Shown: one piece after another, positions 27,743-38,300 of the stretch
How the letters are laid out: every line of letters starts with the position of its first letter
Numbering within the stretch: the first letter of the stretch is position 1
Source of the DNA: Dokdonella_A ginsengisoli
Lineage (GTDB): Bacteria > Pseudomonadota > Gammaproteobacteria > Xanthomonadales > Rhodanobacteraceae
Assembly: GCF_042652785.1 (NCBI RefSeq)
Contig: NZ_JBHSHD010000008.1
Coordinates: forward strand, 186,001-250,000
DNA length: 64,000 nucleotides
Reading direction: 5' to 3'
The notes under the pieces: model-generated
What the model saw: only the letters and a program-made list of their open reading frames with translations
The model's database searches: none
What the model was told of the DNA's origin: nothing
Position numbers and translations under genes: made by a program

Positions 27743-27759
27743 CCGAACGAAAGCCGAAC
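27743..27759 (+). promoter_or_regulatory. Two CCGAAC half-sites spaced by 11 bp
   Basis: CCGAAC occurs at 27743-27748 and again at 27754-27759, an exact 11-bp phase, 22 bp after the copy 2 regulator and about 97 bp before the beta-helix gene. The arrangement fits an OmpR/SARP-type site, but two 6-mers are weak evidence on their own. Confidence 0.35.
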
Positions 27760-27855
27760 AGCGGCGGCATGGAGCCGCCGGCCCGCGCCTGCCAGCCTGT
27801 CGCAGTCACGGCCGCCACGCGCGGCGGCCGACCGATCGATCCCCCGGAGTCCCGC

Positions 27856-29712
27856 ATGTCCCATTCCGCCCTCTCCTCCCTTCGCCGCCGCGCCCTGCGG
27901 CTGAGCCCGCTCGCCGCCTGCCTCGCCGCCGCCCTGCTGATGCCGGCCGGCCACGCCAGCGTCCGCCCCGCCGCCGAGCGCGGCAGCCTGCAGGTCGGCA
28001 ACTGCGACGACGCCGGCCCCGGCAGCCTGCGCGACACGGTCGCCGCCGCCGCCGACGGCGACACGGTCGATCTCTCCGGCCTGGGCTGCGACACCATCAC
28101 GCTGAGCAGCGGCGCGATCGGCATCGGCGTGGCCGACCTGAGCCTGACCGGCCCCGGCCGCAAGCAGCTGACGATCAGCGGCGGCGACGCGGACCGCGTG
28201 TTCGACCACGCCGGCACCGGCACCCTGAGCCTGTCGGGCCTGAGCGTGACGCACGGCTTCGGCCTGGAGGGCGGCGGCTGCGTGCGCAGCGCCGGCAACC
28301 TGGTCCTGGACGGCGTGACCGTGTCCGCCTGCGCTGCCGGCACGCCGGACACCGCCGGCGTCGCCGGCGGCGGCGCCAGCGCGGCCGTCGATGCGACGCT
28401 GACCAACACCGACTTCCTCGACAACACTGTCGACGGCAACCTGCGCGTGCGCGGCGGCGGCCTCGCCGTCGGCGGCTCGCTGCACGCCAGCGGCAGCCGC
28501 TTCAGCAACAACCGCGCCTACAGCCACGAGGTCGCCGGCGGCAACGCGTTCCAGAACATCGCCGAGGGCGGCGCGATCCACGTGCTCGTCGACGCCGAGC
28601 TGGTCGACAGCACGATCAGCGGCAACACCGCCCAGTCCGACACCTACGAGGTGTTCGGCGGCGGCCTTGCGGTCGGCTCGGATCCGGACAACGCCGCCGG
28701 CTCGCTCGACCTGCTCGGCAGCGAAGTCAGCGGCAACACGGTGGTGTCCGGCTGCCCGGTGTGCGCCCCGCAGGGCGGCGGCATCGCCGCGGTCGGCATC
28801 ACGCGGCTGCGCCAGACGGTGGTCAGCAACAACACCGTCGGCTCGGCCGGCTCCTACGGCGGCGCCGGCGGCCTGCGCGTGTTCGACGCGGCCAGCGCCG
28901 AGATCGTGCAGAGCACGATCAGCGGCAACCATGCCGACTCGGCCGGCGGCGGCCTGATCGGCCCGAGCCAGGGCTACCTGACGATCGACGCAAGCCTGAT
29001 CACCGACAACTTCGCCGGCAACCAGGGCGGCACCAACGAAGGCGGCGGCGGCGTGCTCTGCTTCAGCTGCACGATCCAGCTCTCCAGCAGCACGGTCAGC
29101 GGCAACACCGCCGGGGCGAACGGCGGCGGCATCGGCATCCTGTTCGGCGAATACGCGCCCGGCACGTCCACGGTGATCGACAGCACGGTCTCGGGCAACG
29201 TCGGCAACGAGGGCGGCGGCTTCATGCTCGACGGCGGCCGCGCGCAGTTCAGCAACAGCACCATTGCCTTCAACCAGGCCAGCGAACGCGGCGCCGGCAT
29301 CAGCGGCAGCGAATACGCCTACGAGATCGACCTGCAGAGCAGCATCGTCGCCGGCAACACCACCGGCACCGACGCCAACAACGTGTGGGCCTACCCGGAC
29401 ACCGTCAGCGGCGCCAACAACCTGATCCCCAACGCGCCCGGCCTGCCGGCGGCGATGCCGGCCGACACCCTGACCGGCGATCCGCTGCTGCTGCCGCTGG
29501 CCGACAACGGCGGCGCCACGCCGACGCATGCGCTCGGCAAGGGCAGCCCGGCGCTGGACGCCGGCAACAACGCCGTCGGCCTGGTGTTCGACCAGCGCGG
29601 CGACGGCTTCCCGCGCGAGGTCGGCGCGGCGGCGGACATCGGCGCGTTCGAGCAGCAGGCGGCGGCGCCGGACGACACGATCTTCGCCGACGGCTTCGAC
29701 GCCGCCGAATAG
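27856..29712 (+). CDS. Secreted beta-helix protein (choice-of-anchor Q type) with F-A-D-G-F-D tail
   Basis: A 618-residue exported protein. It begins with a signal peptide (ending G-H-A-S), then a C-D-D-A-G-P-G-S-L-R-D segment like the CSLREA motif and a long right-handed parallel beta-helix with repeated S-x-I-S-G-N-T rungs (about residues 110-520). The end shows the choice-of-anchor Q pattern S-P-A-L-D-A-G-N ... D-Q-R-G ... D-I-G-A-F-E. The last residues are D-D-T-I-F-A-D-G-F-D-A-A-E. Start ATG 27856 has G-G-A-G 7 nt upstream. The function is unknown; such proteins are usually extracellular or surface-attached. Confidence 0.82.
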   Translation: MSHSALSSLRRRALRLSPLAACLAAALLMPAGHASVRPAAERGSLQVGNCDDAGPGSLRDTVAAAADGDTVDLSGLGCDTITLSSGAIGIGVADLSLTGPGRKQLTISGGDADRVFDHAGTGTLSLSGLSVTHGFGLEGGGCVRSAGNLVLDGVTVSACAAGTPDTAGVAGGGASAAVDATLTNTDFLDNTVDGNLRVRGGGLAVGGSLHASGSRFSNNRAYSHEVAGGNAFQNIAEGGAIHVLVDAELVDSTISGNTAQSDTYEVFGGGLAVGSDPDNAAGSLDLLGSEVSGNTVVSGCPVCAPQGGGIAAVGITRLRQTVVSNNTVGSAGSYGGAGGLRVFDAASAEIVQSTISGNHADSAGGGLIGPSQGYLTIDASLITDNFAGNQGGTNEGGGGVLCFSCTIQLSSSTVSGNTAGANGGGIGILFGEYAPGTSTVIDSTVSGNVGNEGGGFMLDGGRAQFSNSTIAFNQASERGAGISGSEYAYEIDLQSSIVAGNTTGTDANNVWAYPDTVSGANNLIPNAPGLPAAMPADTLTGDPLLLPLADNGGATPTHALGKGSPALDAGNNAVGLVFDQRGDGFPREVGAAADIGAFEQQAAAPDDTIFADGFDAAE

Positions 29713-29750
29713 AACGCACCGCGCCGGCCGGCACGATCGTGATTGCGGCG

Positions 29751-29785
29751 CCTGGAAGCATCGCCGCCGCGGCGATGCTTCCAGG
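29751..29785. terminator. Perfect 16-bp hairpin between two convergent tail-bearing genes
   Basis: Arms 29751-29766 and 29770-29785 are exact inverted repeats around a 3-nt loop, 38 bp past the stop of the beta-helix gene and 12 bp past the stop of the S53 gene on the other strand. It is suited to act on both transcripts. There is no U tract on either strand. Confidence 0.6.
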
Positions 29786-29797
29786 GCCGCCTTCGAG

Positions 29798-32700
29798 TCA
29801 GTCGAAGCCGTCGGCGAAGATGCGATCGACGTCGTCGGCCGGCACCGCAAACAGTGTCGAGGCGGTGGCCGCCAGGTGCGCGGAATCGCCGGCGTAGCTC
29901 GCCGTCAGCGTGTACACACCCGGCGGCGGCGCGGGCAGCGGACAGCCGGCCACGCCGTTCGCGGCGGTCGTCGCCTCGCAGGACACGCCGTTCACCTCGA
30001 AGTGCACGCTCGCGCCGGCCACCGCGGCCTGCGGCGTCTGCGCGATGTCGGTCAGGCTCGCCTGCACCAGCGCCGTGGTTCCGGCGTGCGCACCGGTGGC
30101 GCCGACGAAGGCGAGGAAGCTCGCATGCGGCCCGCTGTCCCAGTTCAGGCGCGCCGGGTTGGACGTCAAGGTCAGCCCGCCGACCGTCGCGCTGGCGACG
30201 ATCACGTCGGCGCCGGCGGAAACGCCCTGGTAGGCGAACTGCGCGACGCCGTTCGCATCGCTGCGCACCAGCGCCGCGCGCGGGTTCGCGCCGGTCACGC
30301 GCACCGACACCGGCGTATCCGGCGGCACGACCAGGTTCGAGAACGTCGCGGTCAGGGTGCGCGTGTCGCCCTGCCGCGGATTGGGCGTGGTCGTCCGCGG
30401 CGTCAGCGCCAGTGCCGGCGAAGGATTGGTGGCGGCGAAATCGCACACGCCCGAGGCCGGCGTCAGCTTGTACACGACATCCGGCGCGCTGCTGTAGAGG
30501 CAGCCGTCGTTGCCGATCGTGCCGCTGCCGAGGTTGCGCGCCAGCGGCGTCTGCACGGCCGGCGTGGCGATCTCGACCCGGTTGAGGAAGAAGCCGGTCG
30601 CGTCGAGGTTGTAGGTCAGCAGCGACTGCGCGGCGCCGTTCGCATCGGTCGCACCGACGCGCAGCCAGTAGCACGAGGTCACGCCCGGCACCGCCTCGAC
30701 GGTCGGCGGCGAGGGACCGTCGGTGGCGCTGACGCGCATCACCGGCGACTGCTCGCAGGGGTTGTACACGGTGGCGACGTAGAGCGTGCCGTCCGGCGCG
30801 AACGAGAGCACCCCGTTCGGCGTGCCCGGCAGGGTCGCGTAGACGGTCACCTCGGTCGGGCGATCGGGATCGGCGCCGGACGGATCGGTCAGGCGGAACA
30901 GCGAAGGATCGTCCGAACCGGCGCCGGTGCAGTTGTCGTCGAAGAACAGGTCGCCGCTGAGAGGATCGAACGCGATGCTGTGCGGGCAGGTTAGGTTCGA
31001 GGCGAGCACGCGCAGCTGCGCGCCGGTGTTCGGATCGATCTCGACGATGTCGCCGGTGCGGAAATCGCCGGTGGTGACGGCGTGCGTGGCGTACAGGCGG
31101 CCGTGGGTGTCGAACACCGGCGTGCCGAGCGTCGGGCCGAGATTGGACAGGCGCGTGCCGGCGGAACCGCCTTCCGCGGCGAAGCGGTAGAAGTCGCCGG
31201 TCGGCAGGTGCCCGACGTAGGCGTTGCCGGCCGCGTCGAACGCCGGGTTGGTGGCGCCGACGCAGCCGAAGTTGGTGTTGCCGTAGAAGAACGGATAGGC
31301 GGCAAAGCCGTTGAGGTACGGCGCGATCACCTCGTCGCCGAGCGCGACCGGCGGCGTCACGCACGAACCCGCGGCGCTGCCGCTGAAGCTCACGATCGCG
31401 CTGCCGGGCACCGGCAGGTTGCCGTCGCTGACGTCGACCGCGGTGAAGGTGACGCTTTCCTCGAACGCGTCCGTCGCGGTGAACACGATGCGCCCGTCGG
31501 CGTCGGTGACGGCCGGCGCCGGCGCGGTGACCACGGCGCGGCCGTCGTGCGCGAGCTCGACGCGCTTGCCCGGCGTGGGGCGGTCCTGCGCGTCGTGCAA
31601 GGTCACCGTGATCGAGGTCGTGGCGATGCCGTCGGCGGCCACGCTGGTCGGGAACGCCAGGATCGACGCGCCCGCCGCGCGCGGCGTGACGAAGCTCAGC
31701 CGCGGCGTCTGCGCCAGCGCGGTGCCGGCGACGCGAACGGTGAAGACCAGATCCTCGACGCTGGCGTCGGTCAGCGTGAACACCGCGCTGCCGGTGCCGG
31801 CCGCGGTGGTCGCGCTGGCCGGCGTCACCGAGGCGTGGCTGCCGGGCGCGGACAGGGTGACCGTCGCGCCGCCGATCAGGTTGCCGTTCGCGTCCGCCGC
31901 GCGCACCACGATCCATGCCGGCGTGCTGCCGTCGGCGGGCACCGGCAGCGGCAGGCCGAGGTCGGCCGGATAGGTGAAGCCGTCCTCGCGATACGCATGC
32001 GCTTCGGACACCGCCGCGTCGACCGCGCCGGGCGTCTGCGCGGTCAGGCGCTGGTGCAGGCGCGCGAGATTGGGCGAACCCAGGCCCACGTGCGCGAAAT
32101 CGCTGCCCATCGAGGCGGCGGTGTGGAACGCGTCGGTGCCGGCCAGCGGGTACAGCGCAGGATTGAGCCAGCCGAAATTCTCGCCCTGCGCCTGGTTCAG
32201 CAGCGCGGTGAATGCGGCCCACAGCGGCGTCGAGCTGCTGGTGCCGCCGTAGAGGCCGCCGGTGGGACAGCCGCCGAGCGCGGCGGCGCAGATCAGCACG
32301 CCGCGGGCCGGATCGGCGTTGGCGGCGACGTCGGGCAGCGAGCGCATCGCGCCGGCGTGCAGGCCGTCCTGGTAGGCCGGGCGCGGAAAGAACCGGCTGC
32401 TGCCGAAGCCGCCCTGCCCGGTCGGCGGCACCGCGCCGCTGCCGTCCCACCAGGTTTCGCTGGCGTAGGTGTAGCCGGGGCCGAGCGTCAGCGAGGTGCC
32501 GCCGACCGCGGTCAGGTGCGGCGCGCTGGCCGGCACGGCGGCGGTGGCGGCGGCGCCGTCCAGGCAGGTGCTGCCGGTGTCGCCGCTGCCGGAGAACACG
32601 GAAATGCCCGAGGCGGCCGCGGCCTGCAGGATCGCATCGATGCTCTGCACGTCGGCGGCGCTGGTCTGGTCCTCGCAGTACGCCCAGCTGTTGCTGATGA

Positions 32701-33775
32701 CGTCGACCTGGTCGTCAATCATCGCGTTGAACATCGCCTGGAAGCTCGCCCCGCCGCTGAACGGCGTGTGGTAGACGCCGATCTGCGCACCGGAGGCGAC
32801 CGACAGCACGTCGGCGAGGTCGAGCAGCACTTCGTCCTGGTTGGCTCCCGGCACGGTGCCGCCGCCGACGGCGACCGACTGGACCTTGTCGATCTGCGCG
32901 TCCGGCAGGCCGATCAGGCGGATGTAGTCGGCGACGTCGCTGCTCGTGTAGTGGTCGTATTCGAGCAGGCCGATGCGCTGGCCGGTGCCGTCGACGCCCT
33001 GCCAGGCCGGCGGCGGCGGATCGACGCCGATCAGCTTGCCGTAGCCGGCCGCGGTGCCGTTCTGGTTGATGCACTTGGCCAGCGCGCGCAGGTACGCGGC
33101 CTGCGCCGCGGCGCTGCCCTGCTGGGCGACGAGGAAATCCCAGTCGGCCAGCGCGGTCAGCATGCACACCGTCGAGAACACGAGGATGTGGATCTCGCGC
33201 TGCGACTGCGGCCGTGCCAGATCGCTCAGGCCCTGCACCGCGTGCACGCGGGCGGCGATCGCCGGCGGCAGGTTCGGTTCGCCGTCGTTGGCGTGGAAGC
33301 GGCGGCCGTCCAGCACGTAGTCGTCGATGCCGATGCCCAATGACGCGGCGACGGTCGCGCGCGGCGCTTCCACGTCCAGCGTCATGCGGTTGGCGGAATC
33401 GGCGGCGATGCGGAAGCCGTGCGCGGCGAACCAGCCGCGCACGGCGGCGTAGCCGTCGGCGCTCGGCCCGTAGCGGTCCGACACCGCGGCCGGCGGGAGG
33501 AAGCGGCGGAACTGCGCCGACGCCGGGTCGTAGACCTCGGCCAGGTAGCTTGCGAAGCCGGCTTCGTCGTCACGGCGCAGGATCACCGTCAGGCGCAGCG
33601 CCTGCGGGTCCGCGCCGCTCTTCTCCTGCAGGCGCTGCGCCGCGGCCAGTGCCGGCAGCACGTGCCCCGGCAGGGCGACGGTCTTCTCCGGCGCGGCGAA
33701 CGCGCCGCTGCAGACCAGCAGCGCGGCGAGCGCGATCCAGCGCGAGACGCTCGCGCGAGCGCGTGAAACGAACAT
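29798..33775 (-). CDS. Secreted S53 (sedolisin/pseudomonalisin) peptidase with F-A-D-G-F-D end
   Basis: A 1325-residue exported acid-type serine-carboxyl peptidase. After the signal peptide lies a pro-kumamolisin propeptide (about residues 30-180), then the S53 catalytic domain (about 200-560) with the Glu and Asp of D-E-V-L-L-D (about 315-320) and the Ser of G-G-T-S-S-S-T-P (about 510). The remaining 750 residues hold invasin-like Ig (Big_1) repeats and an NHL/SMP-30-like propeller. The protein stops right after D-R-I-F-A-D-G-F-D. It is the last gene in line with CHAT-TPR, sigma factor and anti-sigma-like genes on the same strand, about 100 bp after the latter. Confidence 0.9.
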   Translation of the reverse strand: MFVSRARASVSRWIALAALLVCSGAFAAPEKTVALPGHVLPALAAAQRLQEKSGADPQALRLTVILRRDDEAGFASYLAEVYDPASAQFRRFLPPAAVSDRYGPSADGYAAVRGWFAAHGFRIAADSANRMTLDVEAPRATVAASLGIGIDDYVLDGRRFHANDGEPNLPPAIAARVHAVQGLSDLARPQSQREIHILVFSTVCMLTALADWDFLVAQQGSAAAQAAYLRALAKCINQNGTAAGYGKLIGVDPPPPAWQGVDGTGQRIGLLEYDHYTSSDVADYIRLIGLPDAQIDKVQSVAVGGGTVPGANQDEVLLDLADVLSVASGAQIGVYHTPFSGGASFQAMFNAMIDDQVDVISNSWAYCEDQTSAADVQSIDAILQAAAASGISVFSGSGDTGSTCLDGAAATAAVPASAPHLTAVGGTSLTLGPGYTYASETWWDGSGAVPPTGQGGFGSSRFFPRPAYQDGLHAGAMRSLPDVAANADPARGVLICAAALGGCPTGGLYGGTSSSTPLWAAFTALLNQAQGENFGWLNPALYPLAGTDAFHTAASMGSDFAHVGLGSPNLARLHQRLTAQTPGAVDAAVSEAHAYREDGFTYPADLGLPLPVPADGSTPAWIVVRAADANGNLIGGATVTLSAPGSHASVTPASATTAAGTGSAVFTLTDASVEDLVFTVRVAGTALAQTPRLSFVTPRAAGASILAFPTSVAADGIATTSITVTLHDAQDRPTPGKRVELAHDGRAVVTAPAPAVTDADGRIVFTATDAFEESVTFTAVDVSDGNLPVPGSAIVSFSGSAAGSCVTPPVALGDEVIAPYLNGFAAYPFFYGNTNFGCVGATNPAFDAAGNAYVGHLPTGDFYRFAAEGGSAGTRLSNLGPTLGTPVFDTHGRLYATHAVTTGDFRTGDIVEIDPNTGAQLRVLASNLTCPHSIAFDPLSGDLFFDDNCTGAGSDDPSLFRLTDPSGADPDRPTEVTVYATLPGTPNGVLSFAPDGTLYVATVYNPCEQSPVMRVSATDGPSPPTVEAVPGVTSCYWLRVGATDANGAAQSLLTYNLDATGFFLNRVEIATPAVQTPLARNLGSGTIGNDGCLYSSAPDVVYKLTPASGVCDFAATNPSPALALTPRTTTPNPRQGDTRTLTATFSNLVVPPDTPVSVRVTGANPRAALVRSDANGVAQFAYQGVSAGADVIVASATVGGLTLTSNPARLNWDSGPHASFLAFVGATGAHAGTTALVQASLTDIAQTPQAAVAGASVHFEVNGVSCEATTAANGVAGCPLPAPPPGVYTLTASYAGDSAHLAATASTLFAVPADDVDRIFADGFD

Positions 33776-33873
33776 GACGACCCCCTTGGCGATGCGGCCG
33801 CGACGGCCGCTCTTTCAGGGGAGTGAGCGCGGAACCGGAAACATCACGCGAGCCGGCCGGACGCCGGCCCCGC

Positions 33874-34647
33874 TCATTCCGCGCGCACGTGCAGGGTCCA
33901 TTCCTGCGCCGCAGCGCCGTCGCCTTCGGCGGCGAGCGAGACGCGATAGTCGCCGGCGGCCAGGGTCGCCGGCGGCAGCGTCGCCTCGACGAAGCGGTAC
34001 GCGCCCTCGGTGCGCGCGACGAGACCATGAGCCTCGAACACGTCGCGCGCCGGCGCGCGGATGCGCAGGACATAGCGCGCCGGCGTCGCGGGCGACGCCG
34101 GTTCGACCGAAGCCGTTTCCGCTTGCAGGCGGACGGCGGCGTTCGCGGCGGGAAGGCGCACCGCGATGCCCGTCGCATCGCCCGCGCTGCGCGAAAGATC
34201 GGCCAGCAAGGTGATCGTCTGCACCGCCGCGATCGACGGCGCCGCCGGTCGCTGCACACCGGACTGGCGCAGCGGCAGGCACAGTGCGAGCAGCAGCGCG
34301 GCCGCCGAGGCGAAGCCGAGCCAGGCGGTCCGCCGGCGGCGCATTCGCCGGGCCGGCGCGGCGGTCGGCGACGCAGGGCGTGCCGAAGCCGCCGCGGACA
34401 GCGCGCGCTCGGCGCGCAGGCGCTCACGATCGGCCGGCGTCGCCAGCAGCCAGCGTTCGACCGCCGCGCGCTGCGCCGGGTCGAGAAGGCCGCGCGCGTA
34501 GTCGTCGAACAGATCGGTCTCGACCGCGCGCAGGCGCACGCCGAACGCCTCGTCGAGCAGCAGGCGCTCCTCCAGCGCCGCCGACGCCTCGTCCGGCAAC
34601 CGGTGCAGCAGCCATGCACGCAAGGTCTCGTCGCCGGGTTCGCTCAT
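33874..34647 (-). CDS. Anti-sigma-factor-like membrane protein
   Basis: A 257-residue protein downstream of a sigma-factor gene. The N-terminal about 100 residues are acidic and helical (A-W-L-L-H-R-L-P-D-E ... F-D-D-Y-A-R-G-L-L-D-P-x-x-R), as in cytoplasmic anti-sigma domains but without the zinc-finger H-x3-C-x2-C. One membrane helix follows (about 113-130), then a periplasmic beta-rich domain. The start M-S-E-P-G-D is used; the ATG at 34776 overlaps the sigma gene implausibly. It could hold the sigma factor at the membrane until a signal arrives; that is inference from position and layout. Confidence 0.65.
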   Translation of the reverse strand: MSEPGDETLRAWLLHRLPDEASAALEERLLLDEAFGVRLRAVETDLFDDYARGLLDPAQRAAVERWLLATPADRERLRAERALSAAASARPASPTAAPARRMRRRRTAWLGFASAAALLLALCLPLRQSGVQRPAAPSIAAVQTITLLADLSRSAGDATGIAVRLPAANAAVRLQAETASVEPASPATPARYVLRIRAPARDVFEAHGLVARTEGAYRFVEATLPPATLAAGDYRVSLAAEGDGAAAQEWTLHVRAE

Positions 34648-34705
34648 CGCAGTCGTCGTGCCGTTCGGGCCGGTATCCCTGGCTGTGTGTCCGTTCGCGC
34701 TTTCA

Positions 34706-35305
34706 TCACGGCGCCGCCTCGCGCCGCAGGCGTTCGCGCAGGCAGGCTTCCAGCCGCTCGCGCAGGCGCAGCGCACGGTTGCGCAGCGCGTTGAGCGAGA
34801 CGCCGAGCCGGCTCGCCAGGCGCTGGCGCACGCGGATGCGTTCGCCGCCGTCGGCGCCGTAGTAGTCCAGGATCAGTTCGCGCGCCTGCGCGCCGGCTTC
34901 TTCCAGGCAGGCCGACAAGGCCGCCGCGTCGCGCTCGTCCTGCGCACGTTCCTGCACGGACGCCTCGTCTTCGGCCGGCCAGTCGTCGCCGTCCTCGGCG
35001 TGCTGATGCCGCCGTTCCTTCGCGCGCGCCTCGAGTGCGACCAGGCGCGCGATGCCGAGCACGTAGGAAGCGACCCGCGCGACCTCCACGCCTTCGTCGA
35101 GGCGGCGCGCGAGGCGATCCAGGGCGATGTCGGCGAGTTCCTCGGCCTGCGCCGGCGCGTGCAGGCGGAAGAAGCGCAGCAGGCGCCGGCGCAGCGTCTC
35201 GTAGGCCGCGCCGGGCTCGCCGTCGCGCTGCAGGCGCTGCAGCAGGGCCGCCAGCGCCGCGGCATCAGCCGTCGCCGCCGCGGGTGCGTCGACCGGAGAG
35301 ATCAT
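34706..35305 (-). CDS. ECF-like sigma factor
   Basis: A 199-residue protein whose C-terminal half has the region-4 helix-turn-helix pattern (R-V-R-Q-R-L-A-S-R-L-G-V-S-L-N-A-L-R-N-R-A-L-R-L-R split over about residues 155-180). The N-terminal half resembles region 2 but lacks a strong core motif, so it belongs to a divergent ECF group. Its ATG (35303-35305) overlaps the TGA of the CHAT gene (35302-35304) in an ATGA arrangement, which points to translational coupling. The anti-sigma-like gene begins 58 bp downstream. Confidence 0.72.
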   Translation of the reverse strand: MISPVDAPAAATADAAALAALLQRLQRDGEPGAAYETLRRRLLRFFRLHAPAQAEELADIALDRLARRLDEGVEVARVASYVLGIARLVALEARAKERRHQHAEDGDDWPAEDEASVQERAQDERDAAALSACLEEAGAQARELILDYYGADGGERIRVRQRLASRLGVSLNALRNRALRLRERLEACLRERLRREAAP

Positions 35306-38300
35306 CGCCAATCGCCCTGCAGCACGAAGCCGCTCCAGTAGTACGCCGATGCGAAGCGCGGATTCTGCCGCAACTGTTCCTGCGCGCGTGCCAGCGCCTG
35401 CGGCGGCCGCAGTCCGCCCTGCAGAAGATGACGGTAGAAGGCGTGCATGAACGCAGCACTGGCGCGGTCGTCGACGCTCCACAGGTTGGCCACGACGCGG
35501 CGCGTGCCGGCGTAGAAGAACGCCCGCGCGAGGCTGAGCACGCCCTCGCCGGGCAGATCGGCGCCCTGCGCCGAATCGCAGGCGCCGAGCGTGACCAGCT
35601 CGACCGGCATGCGCAGTGCGTAGAGATCGTCCACGCGCAGGAAGCCGTCCTGTGCGCGCCCGGCTTCGTCGTACAGCGACAGCACGATGCCCGACAGCTG
35701 CGGATGGCGCGCATCGAGCACCGCATGCGTGGCGAAATGCGCGAACGCGTACGCGGACCAGTCCGCGCGCATCGCCGCCTCGCGGCTGGCGGCGAAATCC
35801 AGCGCCAGCCAGGAGCGTTCGGAGGATGCGAGCGCGGCGATCGCCTGCGCCTCCGCGCGCGAGGCGAGCAGACGCGGCAGCCCGGCGATGGCGGCATCGC
35901 GCGCCTCGGCCGGCCGCCGCACGGAGGCGTCGCGGCGCGGCTGCAGGCGCGGATCGTCCGGCGCGAATACCGGATCGGCGAGGATCGCCGCGCCGGCGCC
36001 CGCGGAATGCCGTTCCGGCAGCTCGCGCAGGCTGCGCAGCGCGGCGATCGACGGCAGCAGCACCGGCGCCGGCCGTTCGCCGTCGACCAGTTCGTCGGCC
36101 AACAGCGCGAACGGAACACCCTGCAGTTCGGCGTCGGCGACGATCGCCGCCTGGCGCGGCCAGCGCGCGCGCAGCGCCGGCGGGAACACCTGCTGCGCCA
36201 GCGCCGATGCGAGCCGGCGTACCGCCGCCTCGCTCTCGGCGTCGAGCGCAGCGCGGCGTTCGAGCGGAACGCCCGCATCCACGCGCCGCGTCGTGGTCAC
36301 GCCGTCGAGCAGCGCCCGCACCGATCCGGCGATCTGCGCGCGCGGAGGCAGTTCGTAGGATTCGAGCCCGTCCGCCCGCAGCACCCACAGGTAGCTTTGC
36401 GTCTGGCCGAGCCAGAATTCGAAGATCGCCTCGTCCGCGCCGAGCAGGTCGGCGCGTGCGCGGTCGACGCGCAGCGGCGCCGGATGCGCAATGGCCGCGT
36501 AGCGCGGACTGGCCGCGCGCAGGCGGCCGCGCGCGGTGTCGAGATCGCGCAGCGCGGCGGCGACCTCGTCGCGCAGGCCGCCGGCCTGCGCCTGCGGCGT
36601 GCGCGCCAGGCGCCAGGCGAGGCGGCGCTGGCGATCGGCAGCTTCGCGCTCCTGCGCGAGCAGGGCCGGGTCCACTTCGCGCTCGATGCCGATCGAGCGT
36701 TCGGCCAGCAGGTCGAGCAGCGAACGCGCGCGGGCGCGCTCGGCGATTTCCAGCGCGCGCTCGGCGTGACCCTTGCGCGGCGTGCGGCGTTCGAGCGCCA
36801 TCTCGACGTCGATAGCCAGCGCGTAGTACTCGTGCTGCGAAGCGAAGAACGCGGTGCGCAGGCCGGGGTCGGCGATCGCCGCGCGCTGCGATTCGACGAT
36901 GGCCAGCGCGCGTTCGATCGACGCCTGCGCCGCGGCCGGCTTTCCGGTCGCCGCGTCGACCCGCGCCAGGCTGGCGCCGGCCGCCGCTTCCGCACTGGCA
37001 TCGCCGCCGCGCCGCGCCTGGCTCAGTGCGCGGCCGTAGTGCGCGCGCGCCGAGGCCCAGTTCCGTTCGCGCAGATCGAGATCGCCCAGCGCCTGCTCGG
37101 CGGCGACGATCGCGGCCGTTTCGCGCAGCACGGTGGCCAGCGCCAGCGACTCGCGCAGACGCGCGCGCGCGGTTGGCCCGTCGTTCGCCGCGGCGGCGAC
37201 GCGGCCGAGCCCACACAGCGCGTGCGCCTCCAGGCTGCGCAGGCCGTCGGCGCGCGCGATCTGCGCGGCCTGCGCGAAAGCGGCTTCGGCGCTCGCCGTA
37301 TCGCCTTCGTCCAGCGCGGCGCCGCCCTGCGCGATCCAGGTCTCGGCCGCGCCGGAGCGGTTGCCGCTGCTCGACCACACCGCGTGCGCGCGTGTCCAGG
37401 CGGCGCGCGCATCGCCGCGTTCGCCCAGGCGCTGGTACAGGCTGCCCAGTTCGTTCCACGCCAGTCCTTCGGCTAGCGGATACGGCGTGGCGCGCAACTC
37501 GTCGAGCGTCTGCCGGTACACCGCCAGCGCGCTGCCGAACTCGCCGCGCGCCAGATGCGAGCTGGCGAGATTGCTGCGGCTGAATTCGACGCCCTGCGCG
37601 TCGCCGGTCTCCTGCGCGATGCGCAGCGCATCCGCCGCCGCCTGCAGGGCCTTGTGCGTTTCGCCGAGCGAGCGGTAGACCGCGCTGAGATTGCCGAGCG
37701 CCACGCCCTCGAATCGACGGTCGCCGGTGCGGCGGTACAGGGCGAGCGCACGCTCGCTCTGTTCGGCCGAGGTTTCGAACTCGCCCTGGTAGCCGAGTGC
37801 GGCCGCCAGGGTGCGCCGCGCGACGGCGCGCTCGGCGTCGAACGCGGGATCGGTGGCGTCGCAGCCGTGCGCGAGCGCGCGTTCCGCGGCGGCCTGCGCC
37901 TGCGGATAGCGCGCCTGCGCCAGTTCGAGGCGGGCCAGGCCGCTGCCGGCGCGCAGCGCCGCGCAGGCGTCGCCCAGATGTGTCCACAGCGAAGCGGCTT
38001 CGCGGTAGCGCCGGCGCGCGACGTCGACGTCGCCGCTGCCGCGACCGCCTTCGACGCCGCCGGCGGCGCGGCGCAGGGCTTCGGCTTCGGCGTAGAAGCG
38101 TTCGGCTTTCGCGCCGTCGCGGTCGCCGGCGCGGGTGGCGTGTTCGGCGCCGAGTTCGACGGTGAAGCTCACCGCGCGCTCCGGTTTGGCGGCCGCGACG
38201 TCGACGTCCCAGCTCGACGCCGCTTCGGCGACCAGGTACACGCGCAGCATCGCCGCGCGGCCGGCCTGGGTCTGCAACAGCGGCGAGTCGTCCGCGTCGC